From positions 1-32,689 of the forward strand of contig NZ_JAELVH010000152.1 of NCBI RefSeq assembly GCF_019399235.1: 32,689 nt of DNA, read 5' to 3'. Below, piece by piece: positions 7,706 through 15,948 of this stretch. Made by a program: the position numbers and the translations under genes. Below the pieces are notes generated by a model that saw only the letters and a program-made list of their open reading frames with translations, did no database searches and was not told the origin of the DNA. This DNA is from Streptomyces poriferorum (GTDB lineage Bacteria; Actinomycetota; Actinomycetes; Streptomycetales; Streptomycetaceae). Numbering within the stretch: the stretch's first letter is position 1; each line of letters begins with the position of its first letter.

Positions 7706-8673
7706 TGGTAGAGAGTGCCCGTGTTGAGGACCGGCTGCACCGCGCGGTCGCCGCACAGCACCACCATCAGATTGCTGACCATGGCCGCCTTCCGCTCGGG
7801 GTCGAGCTCGACGAGGTCCTGCTCGGTGATCCGGGTCACCGCCATCTCGACCATGCCGACCGCTCCCTCGACGATCAGCTGACGGGCCGCGACCACCGCT
7901 CCCGCCTGCTGGCGCTGGAGCATCGCGGAGGCGATCTCGGGGGCGTACGCGAGGTGGCTGAAGCGGGACTCGATGATCCGTACGCCCGCCGCCCGGACCC
8001 GTGCCGTGAGTTCCACGGCCAGCTTCTCGGTGATCTCCTCGGCGTTGCCCCGGAGCGAGAGGCCGCCTTCGTCGTGGGCGTCGTACGGGTACTCGATCGC
8101 GATGTGCCGCACTGCGGCCTCGGTCTGGGTGGCGACGAACTCCAGGAAGTCGTCGACCTCGAAGAGCGCCTGCGCGGTGTCCTCGACCTTCCAGACGACG
8201 ATCGCGGCGAGCTCGATCGGGTTGCCGTAGGCGTCGTTGACCTTGAGGACCGCGGTCTCGTGGTTGCGGACCCGGGTGGAGATCTTGCGGCTGGAGGTCA
8301 GCGGGTTGATCCACCGCAGCCCGTCGGTGCGGATCGTGCCCACGTAACGGCCGAAGAGCTGGATCACCCGTGCCTCGCCCGGTGCGACCATCTTCACACC
8401 GCCCATGCAGAAGAACGAGGTGATGACGAGCAGGACGCCCAGGATGCACAGCGGGATGCCGAGGCCGTTGTTCCCGTTCGATCCGATGACGCCGCCGAGG
8501 ATGGCGAGGCCGACGCCGACGATCACCCCGATCACCGTCAGCAGGAGGCCGAGGCCGCCGGCGATGCTGTGCGCCCTCGTCTCGCGGACCTGCGGTTCCG
8601 GCATGTCCGGCGCGTCCGGAGTGAGGTCGGCCTGCGGTCCGGCCGAGGCGTTCGTGTTGAGCGGTTCAGTCAT
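7702..8673 (-). CDS. SPFH/Band-7 domain membrane protein
   Basis: Protein of 323 residues of the stomatin/prohibitin/flotillin/HflK superfamily, whose members form membrane-anchored oligomers associated with membrane microdomains. Two hydrophobic segments (about residues 34-55 and 65-85) precede the SPFH core, which starts around VAPGEARVIQLFGRYVGTI and continues with the YPYD and SRFSHLAYAPEIASAML regions. The helical repeat AEEITEKLAVELTARVRAAGV is typical of the C-terminal part of the SPFH domain. The ATG at 8673 has GGGGGA upstream; an in-frame ATG 13 codons earlier lacks a site. It is translationally coupled to the downstream RHH gene. A palindrome in its promoter region may be a regulatory site. 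Confidence 0.9.
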   Translation of the reverse strand: MTEPLNTNASAGPQADLTPDAPDMPEPQVRETRAHSIAGGLGLLLTVIGVIVGVGLAILGGVIGSNGNNGLGIPLCILGVLLVITSFFCMGGVKMVAPGEARVIQLFGRYVGTIRTDGLRWINPLTSSRKISTRVRNHETAVLKVNDAYGNPIELAAIVVWKVEDTAQALFEVDDFLEFVATQTEAAVRHIAIEYPYDAHDEGGLSLRGNAEEITEKLAVELTARVRAAGVRIIESRFSHLAYAPEIASAMLQRQQAGAVVAARQLIVEGAVGMVEMAVTRITEQDLVELDPERKAAMVSNLMVVLCGDRAVQPVLNTGTLYQ

Positions 8674-8710
8674 GGAATCCCCCGTTTCGACTTGCTGGCC
8701 ACGTGCTAGC

Positions 8711-8726
8711 AATGTGATTACACATT
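8711..8726. promoter_or_regulatory. Palindromic candidate operator upstream of the SPFH gene
   Basis: AATGTG-ATTA-CACATT, a perfect six-base inverted repeat in an unusually AT-rich spot, 38 bases upstream of the SPFH start and in the divergent spacer with the penicillin-binding protein gene. The binding protein is unknown; the RHH protein encoded in the same operon is one candidate. Confidence 0.45.
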
Positions 8727-8846
8727 AACGGTTGTCGCAACCCTGTGCACCCCTCGTGAGTCGGTTCCCATGGGAACGGGTGCTGATTGTCACGTCCGGA
8801 AAGTACGGGATCGCTCGCTTTTTGGCCTTGTGGACGGTGTTAGCTG

Positions 8847-8876
8847 GCTGGTCCGAGCTGGTCCGAGCTGATCCGG
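8847..8876 (+). repeat. Three 10-bp tandem repeats in the PBP leader
   Basis: GCTGGTCCGA twice and GCTGATCCGG once, in register, ending 29 bases before the start of the penicillin-binding protein gene. Confidence 0.7.
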
Positions 8877-8905
8877 TCGAGCAGAGAAACGGGAGCAACA
8901 CAGCA

Positions 8906-11206
8906 ATGGGTCGAGCGGATGCGCGACGAGCCCAGCGGCGCGGGTCGCGGGGGGCCGGGAGGAGCGGCGGCATACGCGGACTCTTCACGTGGCGGAAACT
9001 ACTGGGTACGGCCTTCGGCATCTGCCTGCTGGGCATGGGCGCCTTCGCCGTGCTCTACGTGATGGTGAGCGTGCCCGAGGGCAACGCCCAGGCCAAGCTG
9101 CAGAGCAACATCTACAAGTACTCCGACGGGACCCTGCTGGCCAGGACGGGTGAGGTCAACCGCGAGATCGTGGACCTCGCGCAGGTGCCCAAGGAGGTCC
9201 AGATGACCTTCGTCGCCGCCGAGAACAAGTCCTTCTACCAGGACAAGGGCGTCGACTTCAAAGGCACCGCCCGCGGCCTGCTGAACACCGTTTCCGGCAA
9301 GGGCAAGCAGGGTGGCTCGACCATCACCCAGCAGTACGTCAAGAACTACTACCTCGACCAGGACCAGACGGTCACCCGCAAGCTCAAGGAGCTGGTCATC
9401 TCGCTGAAGGTGGACCAGAAGCGGAGCAAGCAGGAGATCCTCGCCGGGTACATCAACACCAGCTACTACGGCCGGGGCGCCTACGGCATCCAGGCCGCGG
9501 CACAGGCGTACTACGGCAAGGACGCCAAGGACCTGAACGTCGCACAGGGGGCCTACCTCGCCGCCCTGCTCCAGGCACCCAGCCAGTACGACTGGGCCGT
9601 CGCCGGCCCGAAGGGGAAGGCGCTCGTCCAGGAGCGCTGGAACTACGTGCTGAACAACATGGTCGAGGAGGAGTGGCTGGACGCGGGCAAGCGCCAGGGC
9701 CTGAAGTTCCCGATTCCGCAGGACCCCAAGCCGCTGAACGGGGTCGCGGGACAGAAGGGCTACATCGTCGAGGCGGCCCGCAAGGCGGTGCTGGAGGAGA
9801 CCGGCCTCAGCAGCGACCAGTTCGACCTCGGCGGCTGGACGATCACCGTCAACATCGACAGGAAGAAGCAGCAGCAGCTGGAGAAGTCGGTCGAGACGAA
9901 GCTGATCGACAACCTGGACACGAAGAAGCGCAAGCTCGACCAGGACATCCAGGCCGGCGCCGTCTCGGTGGACCCGAAGACCGGTGCGGTGATCGCGCTG
10001 TACGGCGGGCGCGGCCAGAACCAGCACTGGTCGTCGAACGCCGCCCGGACCGACTACCAGCCCGCCTCCACCTTCAAGCCGGTCATTCTCGCGGCGGCCC
10101 TCGACGGGGAGTCGGTGACGCAGGACGGCCGGGACATCACCGCCAACACCCGCTACGACGGCACCAGCGAGCGGCCGGTCGTGGGTAGTGACGTCGCCTT
10201 CGCACCCGAGAACGAGGACGACGGGAACTACGGTTCGGTCACCGTCCAGACCGCGATGAACAAGTCCATCAACTCCGTCTTCGCACAGATGGGCGTGGAC
10301 GTGGGCATGGACGAGGTGATGAAGACCGCCGGCAAGCTCGGCATGGATGTGGAGGGTCTGGATGCCGTGCCCGCGCAGACGCTCGGCTCCATGGGCGCGA
10401 GCCCGATGGCCATGGCCGGCGTCTACGCCACGCTCGACAACCACGGCAAGAAGGTCACCCCCCAGATCGTGAAGTCGGCCGTGCACCAGGGCGAGGACCC
10501 GGTGCAGATGCCCGACGCGATCGGCGGCCAGGTGATCAGCCGCCAGGCCGCGGACTCCGTGACCTCCGTGCTGACCGGAGTGGTCGACGACGGTACGGCC
10601 CGTGGCTCGGTGCGCAACGCCGAGGGACTGGCCGACCAGCAGATCGCGGGCAAGACCGGCACCTCCGACTACAACAGGTCGGCCTGGTTCACCGGGTACA
10701 CGCCCGATCTCGTCACGTCGGTGGGCCTGTTCGGCGAAGCGGCCTTCAACCGCACCGACGACGACGGCAAGAAGGTCCACAAGGGCGACCAGGTGACCCT
10801 GAAGGGCGCCGGCGGTGGCGGCCGCGTCAACGGCGGCGCCTTCCCGGCCCAGATCTGGGCGGACTTCACCGCGAAGGCCATGGGCGAACCGAGCGAGTTC
10901 GTGCTCGACACCGACATGGGCGCCGCGGTCACCCCGCCGCCGGACACCAGCTCACCCAGCGCGACCACGTCGCCCTCCGACGAGGCCTCGCCCTCCGACG
11001 AACCGACTACCCAGGCACCGACGACCACACCGCCCGCCACGACCGAGCCGCCGGAGACCACCCCGCCGGCCACCCCGACCGGTGATCCGACGACGTCCCC
11101 GCCCACCGACCCGTCGACCGACCCGGGCCCGTCGGACAGCGCCGGACTGCCGATCGACCCGGGAAGCAACAACCGGCCGGAGAACGACAACGCGCTGACG
11201 CGCTGA
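8906..11206 (+). CDS. Class A penicillin-binding protein (glycosyltransferase/transpeptidase)
   Basis: Bifunctional peptidoglycan synthase of 766 residues: glycan polymerisation by a GT51 domain and cross-linking by a transpeptidase domain, outside the membrane. A basic cytoplasmic N-terminus (about 1-30) is followed by one membrane anchor (about 31-56). The GT51 domain has its catalytic glutamate at E106 in ENKSFY, and GGSTITQQ follows. The transpeptidase has S388-TFK391 (SxxK), S454-IN456 (SxN) and K583-TG (KTG), so both activities look intact. The last 120 or so residues are a Thr/Pro/Ser/Glu-rich low-complexity tail, common in actinobacterial PBPs and perhaps wall-spanning. The ATG at 8906 (MGRADARRAQ) has GGGAG about 11 bases upstream; an earlier in-frame start at 8732 has no site and would place non-PBP sequence before the anchor. 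Confidence 0.95.
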   Translation: MGRADARRAQRRGSRGAGRSGGIRGLFTWRKLLGTAFGICLLGMGAFAVLYVMVSVPEGNAQAKLQSNIYKYSDGTLLARTGEVNREIVDLAQVPKEVQMTFVAAENKSFYQDKGVDFKGTARGLLNTVSGKGKQGGSTITQQYVKNYYLDQDQTVTRKLKELVISLKVDQKRSKQEILAGYINTSYYGRGAYGIQAAAQAYYGKDAKDLNVAQGAYLAALLQAPSQYDWAVAGPKGKALVQERWNYVLNNMVEEEWLDAGKRQGLKFPIPQDPKPLNGVAGQKGYIVEAARKAVLEETGLSSDQFDLGGWTITVNIDRKKQQQLEKSVETKLIDNLDTKKRKLDQDIQAGAVSVDPKTGAVIALYGGRGQNQHWSSNAARTDYQPASTFKPVILAAALDGESVTQDGRDITANTRYDGTSERPVVGSDVAFAPENEDDGNYGSVTVQTAMNKSINSVFAQMGVDVGMDEVMKTAGKLGMDVEGLDAVPAQTLGSMGASPMAMAGVYATLDNHGKKVTPQIVKSAVHQGEDPVQMPDAIGGQVISRQAADSVTSVLTGVVDDGTARGSVRNAEGLADQQIAGKTGTSDYNRSAWFTGYTPDLVTSVGLFGEAAFNRTDDDGKKVHKGDQVTLKGAGGGGRVNGGAFPAQIWADFTAKAMGEPSEFVLDTDMGAAVTPPPDTSSPSATTSPSDEASPSDEPTTQAPTTTPPATTEPPETTPPATPTGDPTTSPPTDPSTDPGPSDSAGLPIDPGSNNRPENDNALTR

Positions 11207-11218
11207 CGCGGCAGGCCG

Positions 11219-11270
11219 CGGGAACGGGCGGTGTGCGAGGGAGATCCCCCTCGCACACCGCCCGTTCCCG
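11219..11270. terminator. Bidirectional terminator between PBP gene and catalase
   Basis: Perfect inverted repeat with 23-base arms (11219-11241 and 11248-11270) and a six-base loop, between convergent stop codons. Confidence 0.92.
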
Positions 11271-11296
11271 TGCTCGGGGACCGCGGGGCCCGTGAC

Positions 11297-12766
11297 TCAG
11301 CCGCCGTTGACCTTCTTCGCCACCCGGTCGCCGAGGTCCTTGTCCACGTTGCGCCAGTACTGCAGCGCCCGGTCCAGGACCGGGCGGCTCACGCCGTCCA
11401 GCAGATGGCCGGAAATGTTCGACACCAGCCGTTCGCGTGCCGCGTCGTCCAGGACCGTGCGCACCAGCGTGCCCGCCTGGCCCCAGTCGTCGTCGTCCCG
11501 GCGCAGCGTGTACGCCTCGTGCACCATCTCGCCCGCCGTGGCCCAGCCGGCCGGTTCGCCGAAGCGCGCGGTGTCCGCCGCGGGGCCTCCGTACGAGTTC
11601 GGGGCGTAGACGGCACCCGTGCGCGACGGCTCGTACCGCATCGGGCCGTCCTTGGAGTACGAGTTGCGCGAGAAGCGGGGCCGGTTCGGCGGGAGCTGCG
11701 CGTAGTTCGGGCCGATCCGGTACCGGTGGGTGTCCGGGTACGAGAAGAGCCGGCCCAGCAGCATCTTGTCGGGCGACGGACCGATGCCGGGCACCAGGTT
11801 CGACGGCTCGAAGGACGCCTGCTCGATGTGGACGAAGAAGTCCTCGGGGTTCTCGTTCAGCGTCATCCGGCCGACCTCGGTCAGCGGGTAGTCGCCGTGC
11901 GGCCACACCTTCGTCAGGTCGAACGGGTTGAACCGGTAGTCCGGGGCGTCGTCGAACGGCATGATCTGGACGGAGAGCGTCCAGCTCGGGTGGTCGCCGC
12001 GCTTGATCGACTCGAACAGGTCGCGGCGGTGGACGTCACCGTCCGTGCCGGCCATCGCGTCGGCCTCGTCCTGGGTGTAGAACTCGATGCCCTGGTCGGT
12101 CCTGAAGTGGTACTTCACCCAGAACCGCTCGCCACCCGCGTTGACCCACATGTAGGTGTGCGAGCTGAAGCCGTCCATGTTGCGGTACGTCTTCGGGATG
12201 CCCCGGTCGCCCATCAGCCACGTCACCTGGTGCGCGGACTCGGGGGACAGGGTCCAGAAGTCCCACTGCATGTCGTGGTCGCGGACCCCGTTGTCGGGCC
12301 TGCGCTTCTGCGAGCGGATGAAGTCCTGGAACTTCATCGGGTCCCGTACGAAGAAGACCGGCGTGTTGTTGCCGACCATGTCGTAGTTGCCGTGCTCGGT
12401 GTAGAACTTCAGCGCGAAGCCGCGGGGGTCGCGCCAGGTGTCGGGGGAGCCCTGTTCACCGGCGACCGTGGAGAAGCGGGCGAGCATGGCGGTCTGCTTG
12501 CCCGGCTGGAAGAGGTCGGCCTTGGTGAACTGACTGACGTCGTTGGTCACCTGGAAGACGCCGTACGCGCCCGAGCCCTTGGCGTGGACCACGCGTTCGG
12601 GGACCCGTTCACGGTTGAACTGGGCCATCTTCTCGATGAGGTAGTGGTCCTGGAGCAGGATCGGTCCGTCGGTGCCGACGGTGAGCGAATGTTCGTCGCT
12701 CTCCACCGGGATCCCGGCGTTGTTCGTGGTGTAGGGGGCGTTCTTGGTCCTGGGTTCCTCGGTCAC
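11297..12766 (-). CDS. katA: Monofunctional haem catalase
   Basis: Catalase of 489 residues, which disproportionates H2O2 to water and oxygen. The distal histidine is H61 in VVHAKGSGAYGVF, the distal asparagine is N134 in GNNTPVFFVRDP, and the proximal haem-ligand tyrosine is Y343 in RLFSYPDTHRYR. The length and the absence of a C-terminal flavodoxin-like extension place it with small-subunit (clade 3-like) catalases. The GTG start at 12766 has GGGAGG about eight bases upstream. No Fur-like CatR gene is adjacent, unlike some Streptomyces catalase loci, so its regulator is not evident here. A GACT-GA-AGTC palindrome lies upstream at 12815-12824. The gene name rests on family similarity. Confidence 0.95.
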   Translation of the reverse strand: MTEEPRTKNAPYTTNNAGIPVESDEHSLTVGTDGPILLQDHYLIEKMAQFNRERVPERVVHAKGSGAYGVFQVTNDVSQFTKADLFQPGKQTAMLARFSTVAGEQGSPDTWRDPRGFALKFYTEHGNYDMVGNNTPVFFVRDPMKFQDFIRSQKRRPDNGVRDHDMQWDFWTLSPESAHQVTWLMGDRGIPKTYRNMDGFSSHTYMWVNAGGERFWVKYHFRTDQGIEFYTQDEADAMAGTDGDVHRRDLFESIKRGDHPSWTLSVQIMPFDDAPDYRFNPFDLTKVWPHGDYPLTEVGRMTLNENPEDFFVHIEQASFEPSNLVPGIGPSPDKMLLGRLFSYPDTHRYRIGPNYAQLPPNRPRFSRNSYSKDGPMRYEPSRTGAVYAPNSYGGPAADTARFGEPAGWATAGEMVHEAYTLRRDDDDWGQAGTLVRTVLDDAARERLVSNISGHLLDGVSRPVLDRALQYWRNVDKDLGDRVAKKVNGG

Positions 12767-12814
12767 GAGCGTCCTCCCGTCGGTGGGGGGTTTCGGTCAG
12801 GTCGCTTCGTACAC

Positions 12815-12826
12815 GACTGAAGTCAA
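12815..12826 (-). promoter_or_regulatory. Possible katA promoter element and palindrome
   Basis: GACT-GA-AGTC forms a short palindrome at 12815-12824. On the minus strand it overlaps TTGACT (12826-12821), a -35-like hexamer about 55 bases before the catalase start. No convincing -10 lies at the right distance, so this is only a candidate. Confidence 0.3.
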
Positions 12827-12890
12827 CTCCGCGGGATGGAGGTCGGCAACATTTGGACACCCTCGGTGACCAGGGCTTCGGCGGCCCCGG

Positions 12891-14789
12891 TCACTGCCCC
12901 CGGGTGGGCATCTCGAACCAGACCACCTTGCCGGTCGACAGCCGCGTCGCGCCCCACCGCCGGGCCAGCCGGTTCACCAGGAACAGACCGCGGCCGCCCT
13001 CGTCCATGTCCCGCGCCCGGCGCTGCCGGGGCAGCTGCGGGGCGTCGTCGCCGACCTCGCATCGCAGGATGTCGGTCCGCAGCAGCCGCAGGGTCACCGG
13101 CCGCTCCGCATACCGCACGGCGTTGGTCACCACCTCGCTGACCAGGAGCTCCACCGAGTCCGCGATGTCGTCGAGCCCCCACCGGCTGAGCGCCCGGCGG
13201 GCCAGCCTGCGGGCCTTGCCCGGGGCGGAGTCCTCCGGCTCCAGGTGCCAGTACGCCACGTCGCTCGGCGCGATCCCGTCGAAGCGGGCGGCGAGCAGCG
13301 CGATGTCGTCGTCCCGGTCGCCCGGGCCGAGCATGTCCAGCACGTCGTCGCAGAGGGCCTCCAGCGGCGGCGAGTGGTCCGGGCCGGTCAGCCGGGCCGT
13401 GGCGGCGAGCCGCTCGCGCAGCTGCTCGATGCCCGTCCAGACGTCCCGAAGCCGCGACTCGACCAGCCCGTCGGTGTAGAGGAGCAGGGTGGCTCCCGCC
13501 GGCGCGTCCAGCTCGACGGCCTCGAAGTCCACTCCGCCGACACCGATCGGGGCGCCCGGCGGCACCTTCAGTACTTCGGCCCGGCCGCCGAGGTGGAGCA
13601 GGACGGGCGGCGGGTGGCCGGCGTTGGCGATGGTGATGCGGTGCGCGACCGGGTCGTACACCGCGTAGAGGCAGGTCGCCATGCGGTCGCTGCCGAGCCG
13701 CTGGGCCTGCTCGTCGAGGTGGTGCAGGACCTCCTGCGGGGGCAGGTCGAGCCCGGCGAGGGTCTGGGCCGTGGTGCGCAGCTGGCCCATGATCGCCGCG
13801 GAGGTCATCGAGTGGCCCATGACGTCGCCGACGACCAGGGCGACCCGGCTGCCGGGCAGCGGGATCGCGTCGTACCAGTCGCCGCCGACCCGGGCGGTCT
13901 CGGCGGCGGGGAGGTAGCGGGAAGCGAGCCGGACGCCGGTGGGCTGGGGGAGCGAGTCGGGCAGCATGGTGCGCTGGAGCTCGTCGGCGATGTACGCCTC
14001 GCGGCCGTACAGCACGGCCTTGTCGATGCCGAGCGCCGTGTGCGTCGCCAGCTGGGCCGCGACCAGCAGGTCGTTGGCCTCGAAGGGCGGGCGCTCGGTG
14101 CCGCGCAGGAACACCGCCGCGCCGATCACCCGGCGCCGGCCGCGCAGCGGGGCCAGGATCGCCCGGTGGCCGGACGGCACCACACGGTCCGCGCCGAGCA
14201 GCTCGGGCAGCGCGACCCGGGCCGCGGCGGAGTCGCCGAACACCGGACGAACCCCGCGCAGCACCTCGGCCAGCGCGCCGCCCGCCAGGACCTCGCACAG
14301 TTCGGAGGCGGGCGTCAGATCGGCCTGCGGGTCGACGGCGGGCAGCCGCAGCCGCTCGGTGTCCGACAGGTTCTCGGTGTCCTCGTCGCTCAGCCGCAGC
14401 CGGTCGGAGCGGCGCAGCCGCAGCACGAACGGGTTGACGGGCCGCTCGTCGCCGACCGGCAGCGGGTCGCGGAGGTAGACGAGTATGGCGTCGGAGAACG
14501 TCGGCACACTGGCCCGGCAGAGCCCCAGCACGATCTCGTCCAGGTCTATTCCGCGGGCGATCCGCCGGGTCGCGGCCCCGACGAAGCGCAGCCGGTCGCC
14601 CTCACGACGGGATGCTGCCTGCGGGTCGGGGCCGGCCGCGGCCGGGTTCGGGCCCTTGGCCGGTGCCGGGATCGCCGCGGTGGCAGGGGCCGACGCCGAC
14701 GCGGCGTCGCGCTGCCGCGGCCGGGTACGTTCCTGCGACCGGGCGGCGAGAGGCTGCCGGCCTTCGTGGGAGGTGGGATGCTCCGTCAC
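12891..14789 (-). CDS. GAF / SpoIIE-type PP2C phosphatase / HATPase fusion protein
   Basis: Cytoplasmic signalling protein of about 632 residues. After a disordered Ala/Pro-rich N-terminus (1-65) comes a GAF-like sensor region (about 66-265). Next is a SpoIIE/RsbU PP2C phosphatase domain (about 275-505) with the metal-binding motifs GGDWYD (302-307), GDVMGHS (321-327), YTDGLVE (438-444) and DRDDD (491-495). The C-terminal anti-sigma-like histidine-kinase ATPase domain (about 510-630) has the N-box SEVVTNAV (551-558) and G-box GGRGLFLV (598-605). Such fusions are abundant in Streptomyces and are thought to act on anti-sigma-factor antagonists, combining RsbU- and RsbW-like activities. The GTG at 14789 is a best guess: the ribosome site is weak, and the frame is open further upstream to 14903. 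Confidence 0.9.
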   Translation of the reverse strand: MTEHPTSHEGRQPLAARSQERTRPRQRDAASASAPATAAIPAPAKGPNPAAAGPDPQAASRREGDRLRFVGAATRRIARGIDLDEIVLGLCRASVPTFSDAILVYLRDPLPVGDERPVNPFVLRLRRSDRLRLSDEDTENLSDTERLRLPAVDPQADLTPASELCEVLAGGALAEVLRGVRPVFGDSAAARVALPELLGADRVVPSGHRAILAPLRGRRRVIGAAVFLRGTERPPFEANDLLVAAQLATHTALGIDKAVLYGREAYIADELQRTMLPDSLPQPTGVRLASRYLPAAETARVGGDWYDAIPLPGSRVALVVGDVMGHSMTSAAIMGQLRTTAQTLAGLDLPPQEVLHHLDEQAQRLGSDRMATCLYAVYDPVAHRITIANAGHPPPVLLHLGGRAEVLKVPPGAPIGVGGVDFEAVELDAPAGATLLLYTDGLVESRLRDVWTGIEQLRERLAATARLTGPDHSPPLEALCDDVLDMLGPGDRDDDIALLAARFDGIAPSDVAYWHLEPEDSAPGKARRLARRALSRWGLDDIADSVELLVSEVVTNAVRYAERPVTLRLLRTDILRCEVGDDAPQLPRQRRARDMDEGGRGLFLVNRLARRWGATRLSTGKVVWFEMPTRGQ

Positions 14790-15183
14790 GCGTGGGGTTC
14801 CGTCCGTCCGGGCCGGTTGTATGAGGCAATCACCTCGTGGAGCGCTACTGTGCCCCGGCATGAGCGGCAACCACAACGGCTGACATCTCGTGCCCCGGAA
14901 CACGGGGCCGAAACCGGATGTCCGCGCGGAGTGTCGGTGACAACGTTTCCGGCGCCGGGGCGGCGGACAGCGAGCATGTCTCCACCCCCTCGTCGTGGCT
15001 CATGCGATGCGGACAACTCGTGCGACTCGCACGACTCGTACCACTGATGCGGTTCTTGAAGTGTGCACGTGTGCGATGACTCGGTGACTTACGGTCAGGT
15101 CATGTGCCGCGCCCGTTGGTTGGGGCGGAGCCGATCTTCTCGGAACGATCCTACGTTTGCCCCAGTGGGGTGCATCAAGGGTC
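14790..15183. other. Gene-free stretch of 394 bases upstream of the SpoIIE-like gene
   Basis: No convincing gene. Features seen are three near-identical 9-bp repeats at 15016-15042, a short inverted repeat CCCC-AGT-GGGG near 15157-15167, and on the minus strand a TAGGAT hexamer near 15150 that could be a -10 with TTGATG as an over-spaced -35. A transcript from there would give the SpoIIE-like gene a leader of about 350 bases. A small non-coding RNA is possible but unsupported. Confidence 0.5.
15016..15042 (+). repeat. Three 9-bp tandem repeats
   Basis: ACTCGTGCG, ACTCGCACG and ACTCGTACC in direct succession, with a degenerate fourth copy ACTGATGCG at 15043-15051. The period of nine keeps a reading frame on both strands (LVR-type on plus, VRV-type on minus), but no start with a ribosome site accompanies it. 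Confidence 0.6.
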
Positions 15184-15903
15184 TCACGACGGCATGGGGG
15201 AGGGGGTGCGGTCCCAGTCATCCGGGAGCCGGTCCCAGTCGGCGGGCAGCGCGGGCACCCGCCAGCGCGGGTCGGGCCGCCAGTCCTCCCAGCCGTCCCG
15301 GAACGGCGCCCCCCACTCACGGATCACCCCGACGGCCGCGCGCCCGGCCGCCAGCACCTGCCGGGCGGCGTCCGGGCTCATCAGGCCGACCCGCTGGGCC
15401 TGGGCGAACTCGTCCTCGTCGCGCCAGAGCCAGCTGTGGTCCGGGTAGACCGAGATGTCGAGGAAGTGGTCCTCGGAGTCGATGCCGCCGGGCCACCGGG
15501 TCCGCGGTTCCTCCAGGTTCACGTACCAGCTGCGGAACTGCCAGCCCCGGTCCCAGAACAGCCAGACGGACCACGGTTCGCCGGGCCGGGCCAGCTTCAG
15601 CACCCCGTTGCCCAGCCAGGGCGAGCGAGCGGTGGTGCGCGGGGCGGTGTATCGGGTGGCGAGCGGCTCGGCGTGCACGTCGGTGCCGTCGGCCAGCACC
15701 GGCTTCACGCACTCGGTGCCGGGGGCGACCCAGACGGCGAGCAGCTCGTCGGTGTCCTGGACGACGGTGACCGGACGGCAGATGTGCACGGGGTTCGGGG
15801 TCCGGGCGGGCGCGGGACCGCGTCGCCGCGGTCCGTTGCCACGGTAGCGCCACAGGATCTGATCACCCGGCGCCCAGCGCTCGGTCTCTCCGGTACCTGT
15901 CAT
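15184..15903 (-). CDS. DUF402 domain-containing protein
   Basis: Soluble protein of 239 residues. The central part (about 60-185) has the DUF402 (FomD-like) pattern, including WLFWDRGWQFRSWYVNLEEP and the acidic cluster DSEDHFLDISVYPD, which in this fold supplies carboxylates for a divalent cation. Characterised relatives are nucleoside diphosphate or nucleotidyl-phosphonate phosphatases; the substrate here is unknown. The C-terminus is Trp/Asp/Pro-rich. The ATG at 15903 has no Shine-Dalgarno sequence, but TAAGAT ends six bases upstream, the layout of a leaderless promoter. It lies 45 bases downstream of fumC on the same strand, so it may have its own promoter as well as fumC read-through. 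Confidence 0.85.
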   Translation of the reverse strand: MTGTGETERWAPGDQILWRYRGNGPRRRGPAPARTPNPVHICRPVTVVQDTDELLAVWVAPGTECVKPVLADGTDVHAEPLATRYTAPRTTARSPWLGNGVLKLARPGEPWSVWLFWDRGWQFRSWYVNLEEPRTRWPGGIDSEDHFLDISVYPDHSWLWRDEDEFAQAQRVGLMSPDAARQVLAAGRAAVGVIREWGAPFRDGWEDWRPDPRWRVPALPADWDRLPDDWDRTPSPMPS

Positions 15904-15948
15904 GGAGAGATCTTAGTGAGAGCGCCGCCCGCGCCGCAGCGATGCGCG

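Noticed and set aside
11231..12820. Long plus-strand open frame opposite catalase
   Set aside because: Shadow of the catalase gene; the translation is Val/Arg/Gly-rich without any domain pattern.
13245..15047. Long plus-strand open frame opposite the SpoIIE-like gene
   Set aside because: Shadow of the conserved minus-strand gene, which has all PP2C and HATPase motifs.
15003..15080. Short plus-strand peptide of about 25 codons spanning the 9-bp repeats
   Set aside because: No ribosome site and no independent support; kept only as part of the leader finding.
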